Positions 1 to 8,661 of a DNA stretch of 32,569 nt are shown here, in pieces. Both the position numbers and the translations under genes were made by a program. Location of the stretch: positions 1 through 32,569 of the forward strand of contig DIUI01000013.1 of the NCBI GenBank assembly GCA_002428215.1, written 5' to 3'. Within the stretch, counting starts at the first letter, position 1, and the number at the start of each line of letters is the position of its first letter. Under the pieces are notes generated by a model. It did not search any database. It was not told the origin of the DNA and saw only the letters and a list, made by a program, of their open reading frames with translations. The DNA comes from Prolixibacteraceae bacterium UBA6162. Its GTDB lineage: Bacteria; Bacteroidota; Bacteroidia; Bacteroidales; Prolixibacteraceae.

Positions 1-1610
1 GTAACGGTTACATTCACCGTGAGGTCGTCCATACGGCTGTTTTCTCCAATTACCTGTCCGGCATAAACATCTTCGCCCGGGAAAATAAAGAATTTGCCCC
101 TGTCCTGAAGTTTGTTGATGGAATAGGCAATGGACGTTCCGGTTTCCAGAGCGATTAGTGAACCGTTTCGCTTTACGGCAAGATCGCCCTTCCAGGGTTC
201 ATACCCTTTAAAGCGGTGTGCCATTACGGCTTCGCCTTCAGTAGCAGTAAGCATCTGATTGCGTAACCCGATGATTCCGCGTGCCGGAATGAAAAATTCC
301 AGATGCGAGCGTTCATTTTTTACCTCAATGTTGGCAATCTCCGCCTTACGTGATGTTGCCAGTTCTATAACTTTTCCCGAAAACTCTTCAGGAACCTGCA
401 CTGTCATAAATTCAATGGGCTCATGTTTTACGCCATCAATCTCCTTTAAAAGTACTTTGGGCTGGCCTACCTGCAACTCATAGCCTTCGCGGCGCATGGT
501 CTCAATCAGAATCGAGAGATGCAAAATGCCCCGTCCATAGACCAGGAAAGTGTCGGCCGAGGCAGTATCCTCAACTTTGAGTGCCAGATTCTTCTCGGTC
601 TCTTTGTATAGCCTTTCACGCAGCTGTCGCGATGTTACAAAACTGCCTTCCCTTCCAAAGAAGGGTGAATTGTTGGCAGCAAAGAGCATACTCATGGTTG
701 GCTCATCCACTTGTATATGCGAGAGTCCTTCGGGTTCAAGAAGATCTGCAATGGTATCTCCGATTTCGAAGTTTTCCAGGCCGTAGACTGCACATATCTC
801 ACCCGATGGAATAGGCAATTTGGTCTTTTCCTTGCCTAATCCTTCGAACAAATAGACCTCTTTGGCAGTGTTTTTTACTGTAGATCCATCCCTTTTTACC
901 AGCATAACCTGACTGCCCGGAATGAGCGTTCCACGGCTAACCTTGCCCACAGCAATCCTTCCCATATAAGACGAATAGTCTAGCGAGGTAATTCGCATCT
1001 GAAGAGTTCCCTCTATCATCTTGGCGGGGGGGATGTGTTCGATGATGGTGTCGAGCAGAAAAGTTACATCTTCAGTAGGCGTTTTCCAGTCGGGTCCCAT
1101 CCATCCATCTTTTGAGGATCCGTAGACTGTTGGAAAATCTAACTGATCTTCAGTCGCATCGAGACTGTACATCAGGTCGAAAACTTTTTCGTGGGTTTCC
1201 TCGGGGTTGCAATTGGGCTTGTCTACCTTATTGATAACCACAACCGGTTTCAAGCCTATCTCGAGCGCTTTTTGCAAAACGAACCTGGTTTGGGGCATAG
1301 GTCCCTCAAAGGCATCAACGATAAGTAAAACACCATCGGCCATATTGAGGACCCGCTCCACTTCACCCCCAAAATCGGAGTGACCCGGGGTATCAATTAC
1401 ATTGATTTTTATATTTCGATAGCGCACCGAGACATTCTTCGACAGAATGGTTATACCCCTTTCCCTTTCAAGGTCGTTGTTGTCGAGAATTAACTCCTGA
1501 ACTTCCTGATTGTCGCGAAAAAGTTTACCCTGATATAAAATTCTGTCTACCAGCGTTGTTTTACCATGGTCAACGTGCGCAATGACGGCAACATTTCTGA
1601 TTTCTTCCAT
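1..1610 (-). CDS. typA: Translational GTPase TypA/BipA (3' end cut by window edge)
   Basis: This is a ribosome-binding GTPase of the EF-G/LepA superfamily, involved in ribosome assembly and stress or cold adaptation. About 536 of the usual ~600 residues lie in the window; the C-terminus runs off the left edge. The N-terminus reads [20 protein letters not shown], containing the P-loop G1 motif (AHVDHGKT). Next come the G2 segment [12 protein letters not shown]3 DTPGHSDF and G4 NKVDKPNC. The later sequence follows TypA domain order: beta-barrel domain II, then EF-G-like domains III and V with [11 protein letters not shown], and the start of the TypA-specific C-terminal region. The ATG at 1608-1610 is chosen because it immediately precedes the GTPase domain. 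An exact Bacteroidetes -7 element sits about 20 bases upstream. The gene is divergent from the beta-propeller gene at 1740 and looks intact. TypA is clearly preferred over LepA because of the [11 protein letters not shown] and PARGIIGLR context. Confidence 0.96.
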   Translation of the reverse strand, partial: MEEIRNVAVIAHVDHGKTTLVDRILYQGKLFRDNQEVQELILDNNDLERERGITILSKNVSVRYRNIKINVIDTPGHSDFGGEVERVLNMADGVLLIVDAFEGPMPQTRFVLQKALEIGLKPVVVINKVDKPNCNPEETHEKVFDLMYSLDATEDQLDFPTVYGSSKDGWMGPDWKTPTEDVTFLLDTIIEHIPPAKMIEGTLQMRITSLDYSSYMGRIAVGKVSRGTLIPGSQVMLVKRDGSTVKNTAKEVYLFEGLGKEKTKLPIPSGEICAVYGLENFEIGDTIADLLEPEGLSHIQVDEPTMSMLFAANNSPFFGREGSFVTSRQLRERLYKETEKNLALKVEDTASADTFLVYGRGILHLSILIETMRREGYELQVGQPKVLLKEIDGVKHEPIEFMTVQVPEEFSGKVIELATSRKAEIANIEVKNERSHLEFFIPARGIIGLRNQMLTATEGEAVMAHRFKGYEPWKGDLAVKRNGSLIALETGTSIAYSINKLQDRGKFFIFPGEDVYAGQVIGENSRMDDLTVNVTV

Positions 1611-1630
1611 TTATAATTTCTATTGGGGCG

Positions 1631-1638
1631 CAAATGTA
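1631..1638 (-). promoter_or_regulatory. Candidate -7 promoter element for typA
   Basis: On the minus strand the sequence is TACATTTG, an exact match to the Bacteroidetes -7 consensus TAnnTTTG. It would start transcription roughly 10-17 bases before the typA ATG. No good TTTG-type -33 element is visible at the usual spacing, so the call rests on the -7 match and its position. Confidence 0.5.
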
Positions 1639-1739
1639 AAAAAAGGATTCTTTTGTCTTTATGCTAAATCACATTTTCATGATGGCAGGTACAACAAATT
1701 AACACTCTGTCGCTTTTTTTGTACTTTAGCTGAAAACCA

Positions 1740-3023
1740 ATGCTTATGAAAGTTGTCAATGTATTGTTGCTTCTTTTAATCAACATTTCGTCACTCATAG
1801 CACAGAACCACTGGACGCACCTAAGGGGGAGTCATCTCGATGGAAGGGCAGCGGCCGGAAGTTATCCGGTTTTCTTTGAACTATCTGATATTCAAATCTG
1901 GAAAACGCCTCTCGAAGGATTGGCATGGTCCTCCCCTGTGGTCTTCGGAAATCAGGTGTGGCTCACCAATGCTACCCCTGATGGGTCGAAATTATCGGTA
2001 GTATGTGTTGATTTTACAAGCGGGAAAATATTGTTCGACCACGTTGTTTACATGCCGGAGGAGATTCAGCAAATGCATGCAACCAATTCCTATGCTACTC
2101 CAACCCCTGCGATTGAAGATGGTTTTGTGTATATACACTACGGAACTTATGGCACTGCTTGTTTTAATACCCGCGACTTTACTCTGGTTTGGTCGCGTAC
2201 CGATTTGAACTGCCAGCATATGCAGGGTGCTGCATCATCACTTTTGCTCCATCGCGACCGGCTGATTGTGCATATAGAAGGCACCGATGTTCAGTACATT
2301 GCTGCACTTGACAAACGCACCGGAGAAATGCTCTGGAAACGCCACCGACCGCTTGACCTGTATAAGGATATAGCACCTGTGTATAGAAAAGCTTATACTA
2401 CGCCAATTGTGGTAATGGTTGAGGGTGTCGAGCAACTAATCAGCAATGGTGCACAGCTTTGTATTGCATACGACGTTGCCACTGGCGAAGAGTTGTGGCA
2501 CCTCTGGTATGGATACGACTCAACCGTTGGAATGCCATTTGTTTACAATGGAATCGTTTATTTCAATTCCGGTTGGATCTTTGAACCCGACAGGGCCAGT
2601 TATGTGAAGCTTTTTGCAGTTGATCCCCGTGGTAGGGGAGATATCGCCAAAACCCACCTGCTGTGGCAAACCGAAACCGATGTTCCGCAGATTACAACCC
2701 CTGTGGTGGTTGATGAAAATATTTACATGGTTCACGAGCGGGGAACAGTCACTTGCCTTAAAGCTGAAAACGGAGAGGTTGTTTGGAAAGAACGGCTGCG
2801 CGGCATGTTCAACGCTTCTCCTATCTATGCCGGGGGTCACATTTATATAATTGATACCCGTGGAACGCTCTACATTCTGAAGCCTTCAGCAACCTATGAA
2901 CTGGTGGCCGAATACGGTCTGGGCGAGACCGTAAAAGCTACTCCCGGTTTTGTCTCGGGCAGCCTGGTGGTCCGCACCGATAAACATTTATTGAGGTTGC
3001 ATCAAAGTTCCAATAATCCCTAA
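1740..3023 (+). CDS. Exported PQQ-type beta-propeller repeat protein
   Basis: A 427-residue protein with an N-terminal signal peptide (hydrophobic LLLLLIN core, likely cleavage after the A of SLIAQ, residue 21), so it acts in the periplasm or outer envelope. The mature part is a series of beta-propeller blades ending in the W-rich turns typical of PQQ-like repeats: GEMLWKRHRP, TGEELWHLW, NGEVVWKERLRG. Such domains occur in BamB-like scaffold proteins and in quinoprotein dehydrogenases. I see no fused catalytic domain and no clear PQQ ligand set, so a structural or binding role is more likely than an alcohol dehydrogenase. An ATG at 1746 (MKVVNV) is an equally good start. It is 10 bases upstream of the CE15 esterase gene and probably cotranscribed, which hints at a role in carbohydrate processing, but its ligand is unknown. 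Confidence 0.8.
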   Translation: MLMKVVNVLLLLLINISSLIAQNHWTHLRGSHLDGRAAAGSYPVFFELSDIQIWKTPLEGLAWSSPVVFGNQVWLTNATPDGSKLSVVCVDFTSGKILFDHVVYMPEEIQQMHATNSYATPTPAIEDGFVYIHYGTYGTACFNTRDFTLVWSRTDLNCQHMQGAASSLLLHRDRLIVHIEGTDVQYIAALDKRTGEMLWKRHRPLDLYKDIAPVYRKAYTTPIVVMVEGVEQLISNGAQLCIAYDVATGEELWHLWYGYDSTVGMPFVYNGIVYFNSGWIFEPDRASYVKLFAVDPRGRGDIAKTHLLWQTETDVPQITTPVVVDENIYMVHERGTVTCLKAENGEVVWKERLRGMFNASPIYAGGHIYIIDTRGTLYILKPSATYELVAEYGLGETVKATPGFVSGSLVVRTDKHLLRLHQSSNNP

Positions 3024-3033
3024 TGATTGCAGT

Positions 3034-4305
3034 ATGAAACGTATCCTCTTTTCTGTTTTCCTTTTGGCCTCAATTACTATTTTGATGGCACAGCCTCAGC
3101 CCAATTACGATGAATCGAAAGTTCCTGTTTATCAACTACCGGGTGTGCTGATAAATCAGCAAGGAAAAGCTGTAAATACGGTTTCTGAATGGGAGCAGCA
3201 GTTAAGACCTGCAACTCTGAACCTTTTTGCCACGGAGATGTTTGGCAGAATCCCTGCCGATTTGCACATGACAGACTTCAGAATTGTGGAAGAGGGAACT
3301 GATACGCCTTATACCAATGCACGCCGCCGTCAGATTGAGCTCATACTCGAGAAGGGTAACCAGCGTCTAACTGTGGGGTTGCTTATCTATACACCCATTA
3401 GTGAATCCCCGGCACCTCTCTTTTTGGGTTATAATTTTTATGGGAACCACACGGTTACTGATGATCCTAAAGTATTCATCAGCAATTCCTGGGCGAATAA
3501 CAATGAAGCTTTTGGAGTTTTCGACAACCGGCTTTCAGAACAGAGTCGTGGTGTGCGAACCAATCGTTGGGCGATAGCAGAGATTCTGGAAGCAGGCTAT
3601 GGCATAGGTGTAATGTTTTATGGTGATGTGGATCCGGATTACAATGATTTCGGAAATGGGGTGCATCCCTTTTCGTATAATGATGTACAACAATCTCCTG
3701 CCCCCGATGAATGGGGTGCCCTTGCGGCCTGGGCCTGGGGGTTAAGCCGGGCAATGGATTTTCTGGAAACCGACAATTATGTCGATGCAACACGGGTGGC
3801 CGTTATGGGGCACTCGCGGTTGGGCAAGGCTGCTCTGTGGGCCGGTGCAATCGATGAGCGGTTTGCTATGGTAATTTCAAACAATTCTGGGTGTGGTGGA
3901 GCTGCGCTTTCGAGGCGCAAATATGGGGAGACGGTCGAAAGAATCAACACGGCTTTTCCCCATTGGTTTGCCGGGAATTTTAAAAAATACAACAACAAGG
4001 AGGAGCTTTTGCCTTTCGATCAGCATCAGCTGATAGCATTGATGGCGCCTCGGCCGATTTATATTGCAAGTGCCGTTAACGACCGCTGGGCCGATCCTAA
4101 AGGAGAATATTTGTCGGGGGTTTATGCAACTCCGGTGTATTCACTGTATGGTTATGAGGGATTACCATCCCTCGAAATGCCTGCAGTGCAGGTGCCTGTA
4201 ATGCATCGGATTGGTTACCATATCCGGGAGGGTGGTCACGATGTTACACCCTATGACTGGCAGCAATTCATTCAGTTTGCCCGTCTGCATTTTGATGGGA
4301 GATAG
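3034..4305 (+). CDS. CE15-family glucuronoyl esterase-like hydrolase, exported
   Basis: A 423-residue alpha/beta hydrolase with a signal peptide (MKRILFSVFLLASITILMAQ, cleavage near A19). CE15 enzymes hydrolyse esters between 4-O-methyl-glucuronic acid on xylan and lignin alcohols. The nucleophile elbow is GHSRLGK with Ser261; the partner His is probably H402 in GGHDVTPYDW. The block SNNSGCGGAALSRR, the FPHWF segment and the later NDRWADPKGE block are characteristic of bacterial CE15 proteins. In fungal CE15 the triad acid is the Glu directly before SGxGG; here that position is Asn284, so an active enzyme would need an acid elsewhere, for example D350 in NDRWADP. The gene follows the beta-propeller gene by 10 bases and converges on the isomerase gene at 4454. 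Family assignment is good; the actual ester substrate is not shown. Confidence 0.83.
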   Translation: MKRILFSVFLLASITILMAQPQPNYDESKVPVYQLPGVLINQQGKAVNTVSEWEQQLRPATLNLFATEMFGRIPADLHMTDFRIVEEGTDTPYTNARRRQIELILEKGNQRLTVGLLIYTPISESPAPLFLGYNFYGNHTVTDDPKVFISNSWANNNEAFGVFDNRLSEQSRGVRTNRWAIAEILEAGYGIGVMFYGDVDPDYNDFGNGVHPFSYNDVQQSPAPDEWGALAAWAWGLSRAMDFLETDNYVDATRVAVMGHSRLGKAALWAGAIDERFAMVISNNSGCGGAALSRRKYGETVERINTAFPHWFAGNFKKYNNKEELLPFDQHQLIALMAPRPIYIASAVNDRWADPKGEYLSGVYATPVYSLYGYEGLPSLEMPAVQVPVMHRIGYHIREGGHDVTPYDWQQFIQFARLHFDGR

Positions 4306-4340
4306 TAGCACTTTCACTCTTTGTCAGCAGAACAATTAGG

Positions 4341-4352
4341 CAGAATATTCTG
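4341..4352. repeat. 12-bp perfect palindrome in a convergent intergenic gap
   Basis: CAGAATATTCTG is a perfect palindrome in the 148-base gap between two convergent genes. There is no loop and no T-run, so it is not a normal terminator. It could be a protein site or chance; no other function is visible in this gap. Confidence 0.25.
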
Positions 4353-4453
4353 GCTGCGGATTGCGGAAGAAGATACCTGCAAAAACGAGACAATATTTTT
4401 CAAATCGTCTCTTTACTGCAGATTGTACTTTCTCCCGCAAGCCAGCCAAACTT

Positions 4454-5392
4454 TTATTTCACAAACGGTGCATTGTAGAGGTAATCGAAGCAGAGCTTTA
4501 CCCCTTCAAACTGGGTAACTCCTTCACGTATGTTTTCAAGTTCTACATAAAACTCCTCCAATCCGTTCTGATAGGCTTTGTTGAATATATTCTCGAAATT
4601 CATCATGCCGGAACGACCGAGAATTGAGCGGTCCTTTATATGCAGAATTGGGAAACGACCTGCATGTTTCTCGAAATACTCCAGTGGATCGTTTTGTCCC
4701 ATAACGGTCCAGTAAACATCCATCTCAAAGAAAACCAGTCCCGGATCGGTACCCTTTAACATTAAATCATAGATTACATCACCAACGGGCATCCAAGGAT
4801 TGGTCTGGCGCGCTTTATCTTCCTCCTTCACAACACGCTGGAATTCCATCTGGTGATTGTGGTATCCCCAACGAATACCGGCGCTTTTTGCAATCTCGCC
4901 TGCCTTGTTGAATACATCGCAAACTATGGCCACATCGTCGTGGTTGGCGATTGCCGGCATCATTGGTTGTACCAGAGTATTAACACCCAGCTTAACATGA
5001 TCGTCGGCAGCCTTTTTCCAGAATTCAGCAACGTCGGCCATGTTGTCGCGGGTAAACTGACGCACAGGCGGATTAACATGCGAGCCGGTAATTTTCAATC
5101 CTGCATCATTGGCCAGTTTTTTATATTCAACTACATCGATATTACCCACCTTCCCATCGCGGTAGCCGGCAAGTTCAATGGTTGAATAGCCGATTTCTTT
5201 TATCCGCTTCAGGCCGTTGGGCACATCTGCTCCCAGCTCACGCCCGAGCGAGTAGATTTGTAAACCAATTTTCTTGCCCGGTTGGGCGGCAGCAACTGGA
5301 ACCTTAGTATTAGCTGATGCAAAGGCTCCACCGGTTAGGGTGGCGGCGGTAATCAATCCGACTTTTTTAAGAAATTCTCTTTTTGTTTCCAT
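4454..5392 (-). CDS. Exported sugar isomerase/epimerase-like TIM barrel (AP_endonuc_2 family)
   Basis: A 312-residue protein of the xylose isomerase-like TIM-barrel superfamily, which includes sugar-phosphate isomerases, keto-sugar epimerases and inosose dehydratases. Recognisable blocks are GLQIYSLGREL (strand 1), GYSTIELAGY, GYHNHQMEF and FFEMDVYW, followed by ILHIKD, supplying the Glu/Asp/His residues that normally bind a divalent metal. The N-terminus (KREFLKKVGLITAATLTGG, then ASA) looks like a Tat signal with Lys-Arg in place of Arg-Arg, so export is likely. The upstream Gfo/Idh/MocA gene ends 17 bases away on the same strand, so the two are probably one operon. An exported TIM-barrel and dehydrogenase pair suggests work on a sugar or glycoside outside the cytoplasm rather than a sugar phosphate. 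The substrate is not deducible. Confidence 0.82.
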   Translation of the reverse strand: METKREFLKKVGLITAATLTGGAFASANTKVPVAAAQPGKKIGLQIYSLGRELGADVPNGLKRIKEIGYSTIELAGYRDGKVGNIDVVEYKKLANDAGLKITGSHVNPPVRQFTRDNMADVAEFWKKAADDHVKLGVNTLVQPMMPAIANHDDVAIVCDVFNKAGEIAKSAGIRWGYHNHQMEFQRVVKEEDKARQTNPWMPVGDVIYDLMLKGTDPGLVFFEMDVYWTVMGQNDPLEYFEKHAGRFPILHIKDRSILGRSGMMNFENIFNKAYQNGLEEFYVELENIREGVTQFEGVKLCFDYLYNAPFVK

Positions 5393-5409
5393 TGTATATT
5401 GTTAAAACT

Positions 5410-6819
5410 TTAGAGTTTATAAGGTCTTCTGTATTCATAATGGTTTAAGCGGTGGGCTGCAGCTTCTGCATCATCACCAAAACTTAGGGTGGCAGGGTTC
5501 CATTTAACCGGACGGCCCAGCTCCGTAGCGATGTTGCCCAAACAGCACATGGTATTGGTGCTGGCTCCTACCTCAACGGGTGCAATAGGATCTTTCCTGT
5601 CTTTCACCGAATCAATAAAATCCTGCATGTGCGGAGCACTAATTTCGAAACTTCCGGCTCCGCGTGAGGCGCTCTGCTGCATTTGCTGGAACATGGCTCT
5701 TCTCTCTTCGGCCGACATCTGTCTTGGCCTGCGGCCTGCCAGGTTCTCTGGAACAAGAGAAGCGTCGGAGCAGCCCAAATAACCCCTGCCTACTTCAATC
5801 CATCCTTTGGTGCCAAAAAACTTGATACCCTGCGCTCCGGCATGATCCTCAATATAAGGTTGTTCGGTCATTACCACTCCATTAAGGTATTTAAAGGTGA
5901 GGTATTCTGTCCCATTGTATCCTTTTGGAATGATTTCTGACGGCCCCGAACCGTCCATGCCTATGGCTGCCTGGGCGATGTCGAACATATGTGCACCCCA
6001 GTCGGCAGTATAACCGTTGCCGGTTTCACGGTACCATCTCCACGCACCCCATAGGGCTTCGCGTTGTTCCGGATTAAGCGAAATGGGGGGTGCAAGATCG
6101 GGATGGTAACGAATGTTGGAATCGTTAAGGGGTCCTAGCCACAGATTCCAATTTAAATTGGCTGGAACCGGCTGCTCCGGCAGATCGAGAGGTTTGGGGG
6201 GATCGCCCACCTTAGCATGAATTTTTTCGATATGCCCGATGGCTCCCGATTGCACCAGTTCAATTGCCTTTTGAAACTCTTTACTTGAGCGCTGCTGACT
6301 ACCTACCTGCACTATTTTTTTGTTATTGCGCGTGCATTTGATCATTTTTAGTCCTTCCTGAATGGTGAAAGCCAGGGGTTTTTGAACGTAAACGTCTTTG
6401 CCCGCCTCAATAGCATGAATGGTCTGGAGTGCATGCCAGTGGTCGGGTGTCACAATAACTACGGCGTCGATATCCCTGCGCTCAAGGAGTTGTTCGTAAT
6501 ATTCGTAGGTGTCGCAACGTTGGTTGAGGCCTTTTGTTTCCTGCCAGGTTTTAACACGGTTCATAAACCTTGTCTGTTTCATAGAGTCAACATCGCAGCA
6601 GGCTGCTACCTGAACCCCGGGCACACTGCCAAAACTGGCAAAATCTGATAGCGCCTGCTGGCCAAGGCCAATAAAACCAAGCGTTACCCTGTCGCTGGGA
6701 GCGAATCCTGCCCCGTTAACCTTCCAGCTGGGCAATATGGTCAAACCTGTAAGCCCGAGTGCCGAGAGTCCAAGGAATTTTCTACGATCCATCGCAGCCT
6801 GAGTGTCGTTTTTTTTCAT
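5410..6819 (-). CDS. Tat-exported Gfo/Idh/MocA-family oxidoreductase
   Basis: A 469-residue NAD(P)-dependent sugar dehydrogenase-type protein. A Tat signal MDRRKFLGLSALGLTGLTIL starts at residue 10, so it is likely folded with its cofactor and exported, as in glucose-fructose oxidoreductase. The Rossmann domain begins LGFIGLGQQA and continues with AACCDVD. The conserved EKP motif, whose Lys is catalytic in this family, reads QKP (Q146-K147-P148). The C-terminal domain has GNGYTADWGAHMFD with D273 and H277 at the usual active-site positions. A C-terminal region rich in Gln, Arg and Ala (about residues 368-400) is typical of the exported Bacteroidetes members. The ATG at 6792 (MDRRKFLG) is an alternative start. 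It heads a two-gene unit with the TIM-barrel gene downstream. Confidence 0.88.
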   Translation of the reverse strand: MKKNDTQAAMDRRKFLGLSALGLTGLTILPSWKVNGAGFAPSDRVTLGFIGLGQQALSDFASFGSVPGVQVAACCDVDSMKQTRFMNRVKTWQETKGLNQRCDTYEYYEQLLERRDIDAVVIVTPDHWHALQTIHAIEAGKDVYVQKPLAFTIQEGLKMIKCTRNNKKIVQVGSQQRSSKEFQKAIELVQSGAIGHIEKIHAKVGDPPKPLDLPEQPVPANLNWNLWLGPLNDSNIRYHPDLAPPISLNPEQREALWGAWRWYRETGNGYTADWGAHMFDIAQAAIGMDGSGPSEIIPKGYNGTEYLTFKYLNGVVMTEQPYIEDHAGAQGIKFFGTKGWIEVGRGYLGCSDASLVPENLAGRRPRQMSAEERRAMFQQMQQSASRGAGSFEISAPHMQDFIDSVKDRKDPIAPVEVGASTNTMCCLGNIATELGRPVKWNPATLSFGDDAEAAAHRLNHYEYRRPYKL

Positions 6820-7182
6820 AGGAATGATTTTTAGTATTATTGGTTGAATTAGAGTTTATAGGCTATAAAGGCCAACGGCAAATGGGTTAATTCAAGGTAT
6901 TATGACAGCCTGCCAATTGCAATTCCGCCAACCCCATCTTTGTTTGGTATTATTAGTAACAGGTTTATATTTATAGAAATAATGACTTTTGATGCAATTG
7001 AAGGCCAAAAGTTTAATCTTCACTTTCTGTTGCACAACATTTTTTAATTAGGGTTGCCTTTTGAGTTTCTTAGTCATTTTCTATGCAATTTAGATTTGTT
7101 GAATGTTCCGGGTTTAATCAAAAAAATCTAATTTGCACTCCCTTGCTGTTTGCCCATTCCGATGGTTTTAAAACCCTATGCT
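6820..7182. other. Divergent intergenic region with candidate operator
   Basis: This 363-base A+T-rich region separates the minus-strand dehydrogenase operon from rhaBA. It should hold promoters for both, but I find no exact TAnnTTTG: the nearest is CTAATTTG at 7128-7135 on the plus strand, one mismatch. At 7028-7039 there is an interrupted palindrome, TGTTG-CA-CAACA, which could be a regulator site. No small gene or RNA is evident. Confidence 0.35.
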
Positions 7183-8661
7183 ATGCATCCTTCTTTTCTT
7201 GCTTTTGACATTGGTGCTTCCAGTGGTCGTGCGATTCTGGGAACACTGATTGATGGAAAACTTAAGCTCACTGAGATTCATCGTTTCAAAAATGCCATGC
7301 TCCCTCTTCACGGACATTTCTACTGGAACATTTTTGCTCTGTTCGAATCATTAAAAACAGGCCTCTCAATGTGTATAGAGAAGCATGGTATACAGCCACA
7401 ATCGGTTGGTATCGACACATGGGGTGTTGATTATGCCTTGGTTGATTCCGAAGGAGCATTGTTGGGGTTACCCTATGCTTACCGTGATCACAGGACCGAT
7501 GGGGTTATGTCCGATTTTTTTAAAATTATGGACGAGGCTACGCTATACCAGTTGTCGGGACTCCAATTTATGCAATTCAATACCATCTTTCAGCTCTTTA
7601 CGTCGTCGCGCAGTAACGACAGTCGTTTGAATATTGCCCAACATCTTTTGTTTACGCCCGATGCACTCAATTTTATGTTCACCGGAGTTCAAAAATGTGA
7701 GTACACCATTGCCAGCACATCGGCGCTCCTAAAACCTGGAAGCCCCTCACCTGAGCCACGACTTTTTGAGGCCATAGGAGTATCCTCTTCAATTTTGCCT
7801 GAAATTATTCTTCCCGGATCAATAGTTGGTCCCATCCTTCCCGAGGTGTGCGCTTCGACCGGAAGTTCCGAAATTCCATGTGTCGCTGTTGCCTCGCATG
7901 ATACTGCCTCGGCAGTGGCCGCCGTGCCTGCCGATGGAGAGCACTGGGCGTATATCAGTTCAGGTACCTGGTCGCTGTTAGGCATAGAATGTGCCGGTCC
8001 AATTGTGAATGAACAGAGTCGGCTGCTTAATTTTACCAACGAAGGGGGAGTATTCGGTACTACCCGTTTCCTTAAAAACATTATGGGCTTATGGCTTATT
8101 CAGGGGTGTAAACAGCAGTGGGACAGGGAATCGGATAGGAGTTGGGAGGAATTGATTGCCCTTTGCCACAGCGAAAAACCTTTTCGCTTTATGATTGACC
8201 CTGACAACCATCGGTTTCTTAATCCCGACAATATGCCTGAAGCCATTCAATCGTTCTGCCGTGAAAGTGGTCAGCATGTTCCGGCCACCCAAAGCGAAAT
8301 TGCACGCTGTGTATTCGACAGTCTCGCGTTAAAGTATATGTATACGCTGGAACAGCTCGAAGCAGTAGTGGGTTTCACAATTTCGAAGATTCATATCATC
8401 GGGGGTGGTGCGAACAATGAACTTCTATGCCAATTAACATCCGATATAACAGGCCGACCGGTTTTGGCAGGTCCTGCAGAGGCCACTGCCATCGGAAATT
8501 TGCTGATGCAGGCCTATGCGCTCGGCTTCGTCCATTCGCACGATGACATCCGGAAAATTGTGAGCAACTCGTTTGCCCCTGTTTTCTATACTCCGGTTTC
8601 GGGTGGAATGCATCAGGAAGCGTACATCAAATTTAAAAACATAATGAACCAAAATGTCTGA
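7183..8661 (+). CDS. rhaB: Rhamnulokinase RhaB
   Basis: RhaB phosphorylates L-rhamnulose to L-rhamnulose-1-phosphate with ATP, the second step of L-rhamnose breakdown. This FGGY-type sugar kinase starts MHPSFLAFDIGASSGRAILG, with the ATP phosphate loop DIGASSGR typical of RhaB. Further family blocks are GIDTWGVDYALVD, the YRDHRTDG segment, the ISSGTWSLLGIE block and IIGGGANNELL near the C-terminus. Start choice: TTG at 7150 and ATG at 7162 are in frame, but the ATG at 7183 directly precedes the family N-terminus and gives 492 residues, the normal length. The last 8 bases overlap rhaA, so the two genes are translationally coupled. No aldolase, transporter or AraC-type regulator gene for rhamnose lies nearby. 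Confidence 0.93.
   Translation: MHPSFLAFDIGASSGRAILGTLIDGKLKLTEIHRFKNAMLPLHGHFYWNIFALFESLKTGLSMCIEKHGIQPQSVGIDTWGVDYALVDSEGALLGLPYAYRDHRTDGVMSDFFKIMDEATLYQLSGLQFMQFNTIFQLFTSSRSNDSRLNIAQHLLFTPDALNFMFTGVQKCEYTIASTSALLKPGSPSPEPRLFEAIGVSSSILPEIILPGSIVGPILPEVCASTGSSEIPCVAVASHDTASAVAAVPADGEHWAYISSGTWSLLGIECAGPIVNEQSRLLNFTNEGGVFGTTRFLKNIMGLWLIQGCKQQWDRESDRSWEELIALCHSEKPFRFMIDPDNHRFLNPDNMPEAIQSFCRESGQHVPATQSEIARCVFDSLALKYMYTLEQLEAVVGFTISKIHIIGGGANNELLCQLTSDITGRPVLAGPAEATAIGNLLMQAYALGFVHSHDDIRKIVSNSFAPVFYTPVSGGMHQEAYIKFKNIMNQNV

Noticed and set aside
1740..3023. PQQ-dependent alcohol dehydrogenase
   Set aside because: The protein is 427 residues with no catalytic Asp/Glu/Asn calcium set or disulphide ring seen in quinoprotein dehydrogenases; only the propeller repeats are visible.
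7150..7182. TTG or ATG starts upstream for RhaB
   Set aside because: They add residues not expected in the family; the ATG at 7183 directly precedes the conserved FDIGASSGR block.
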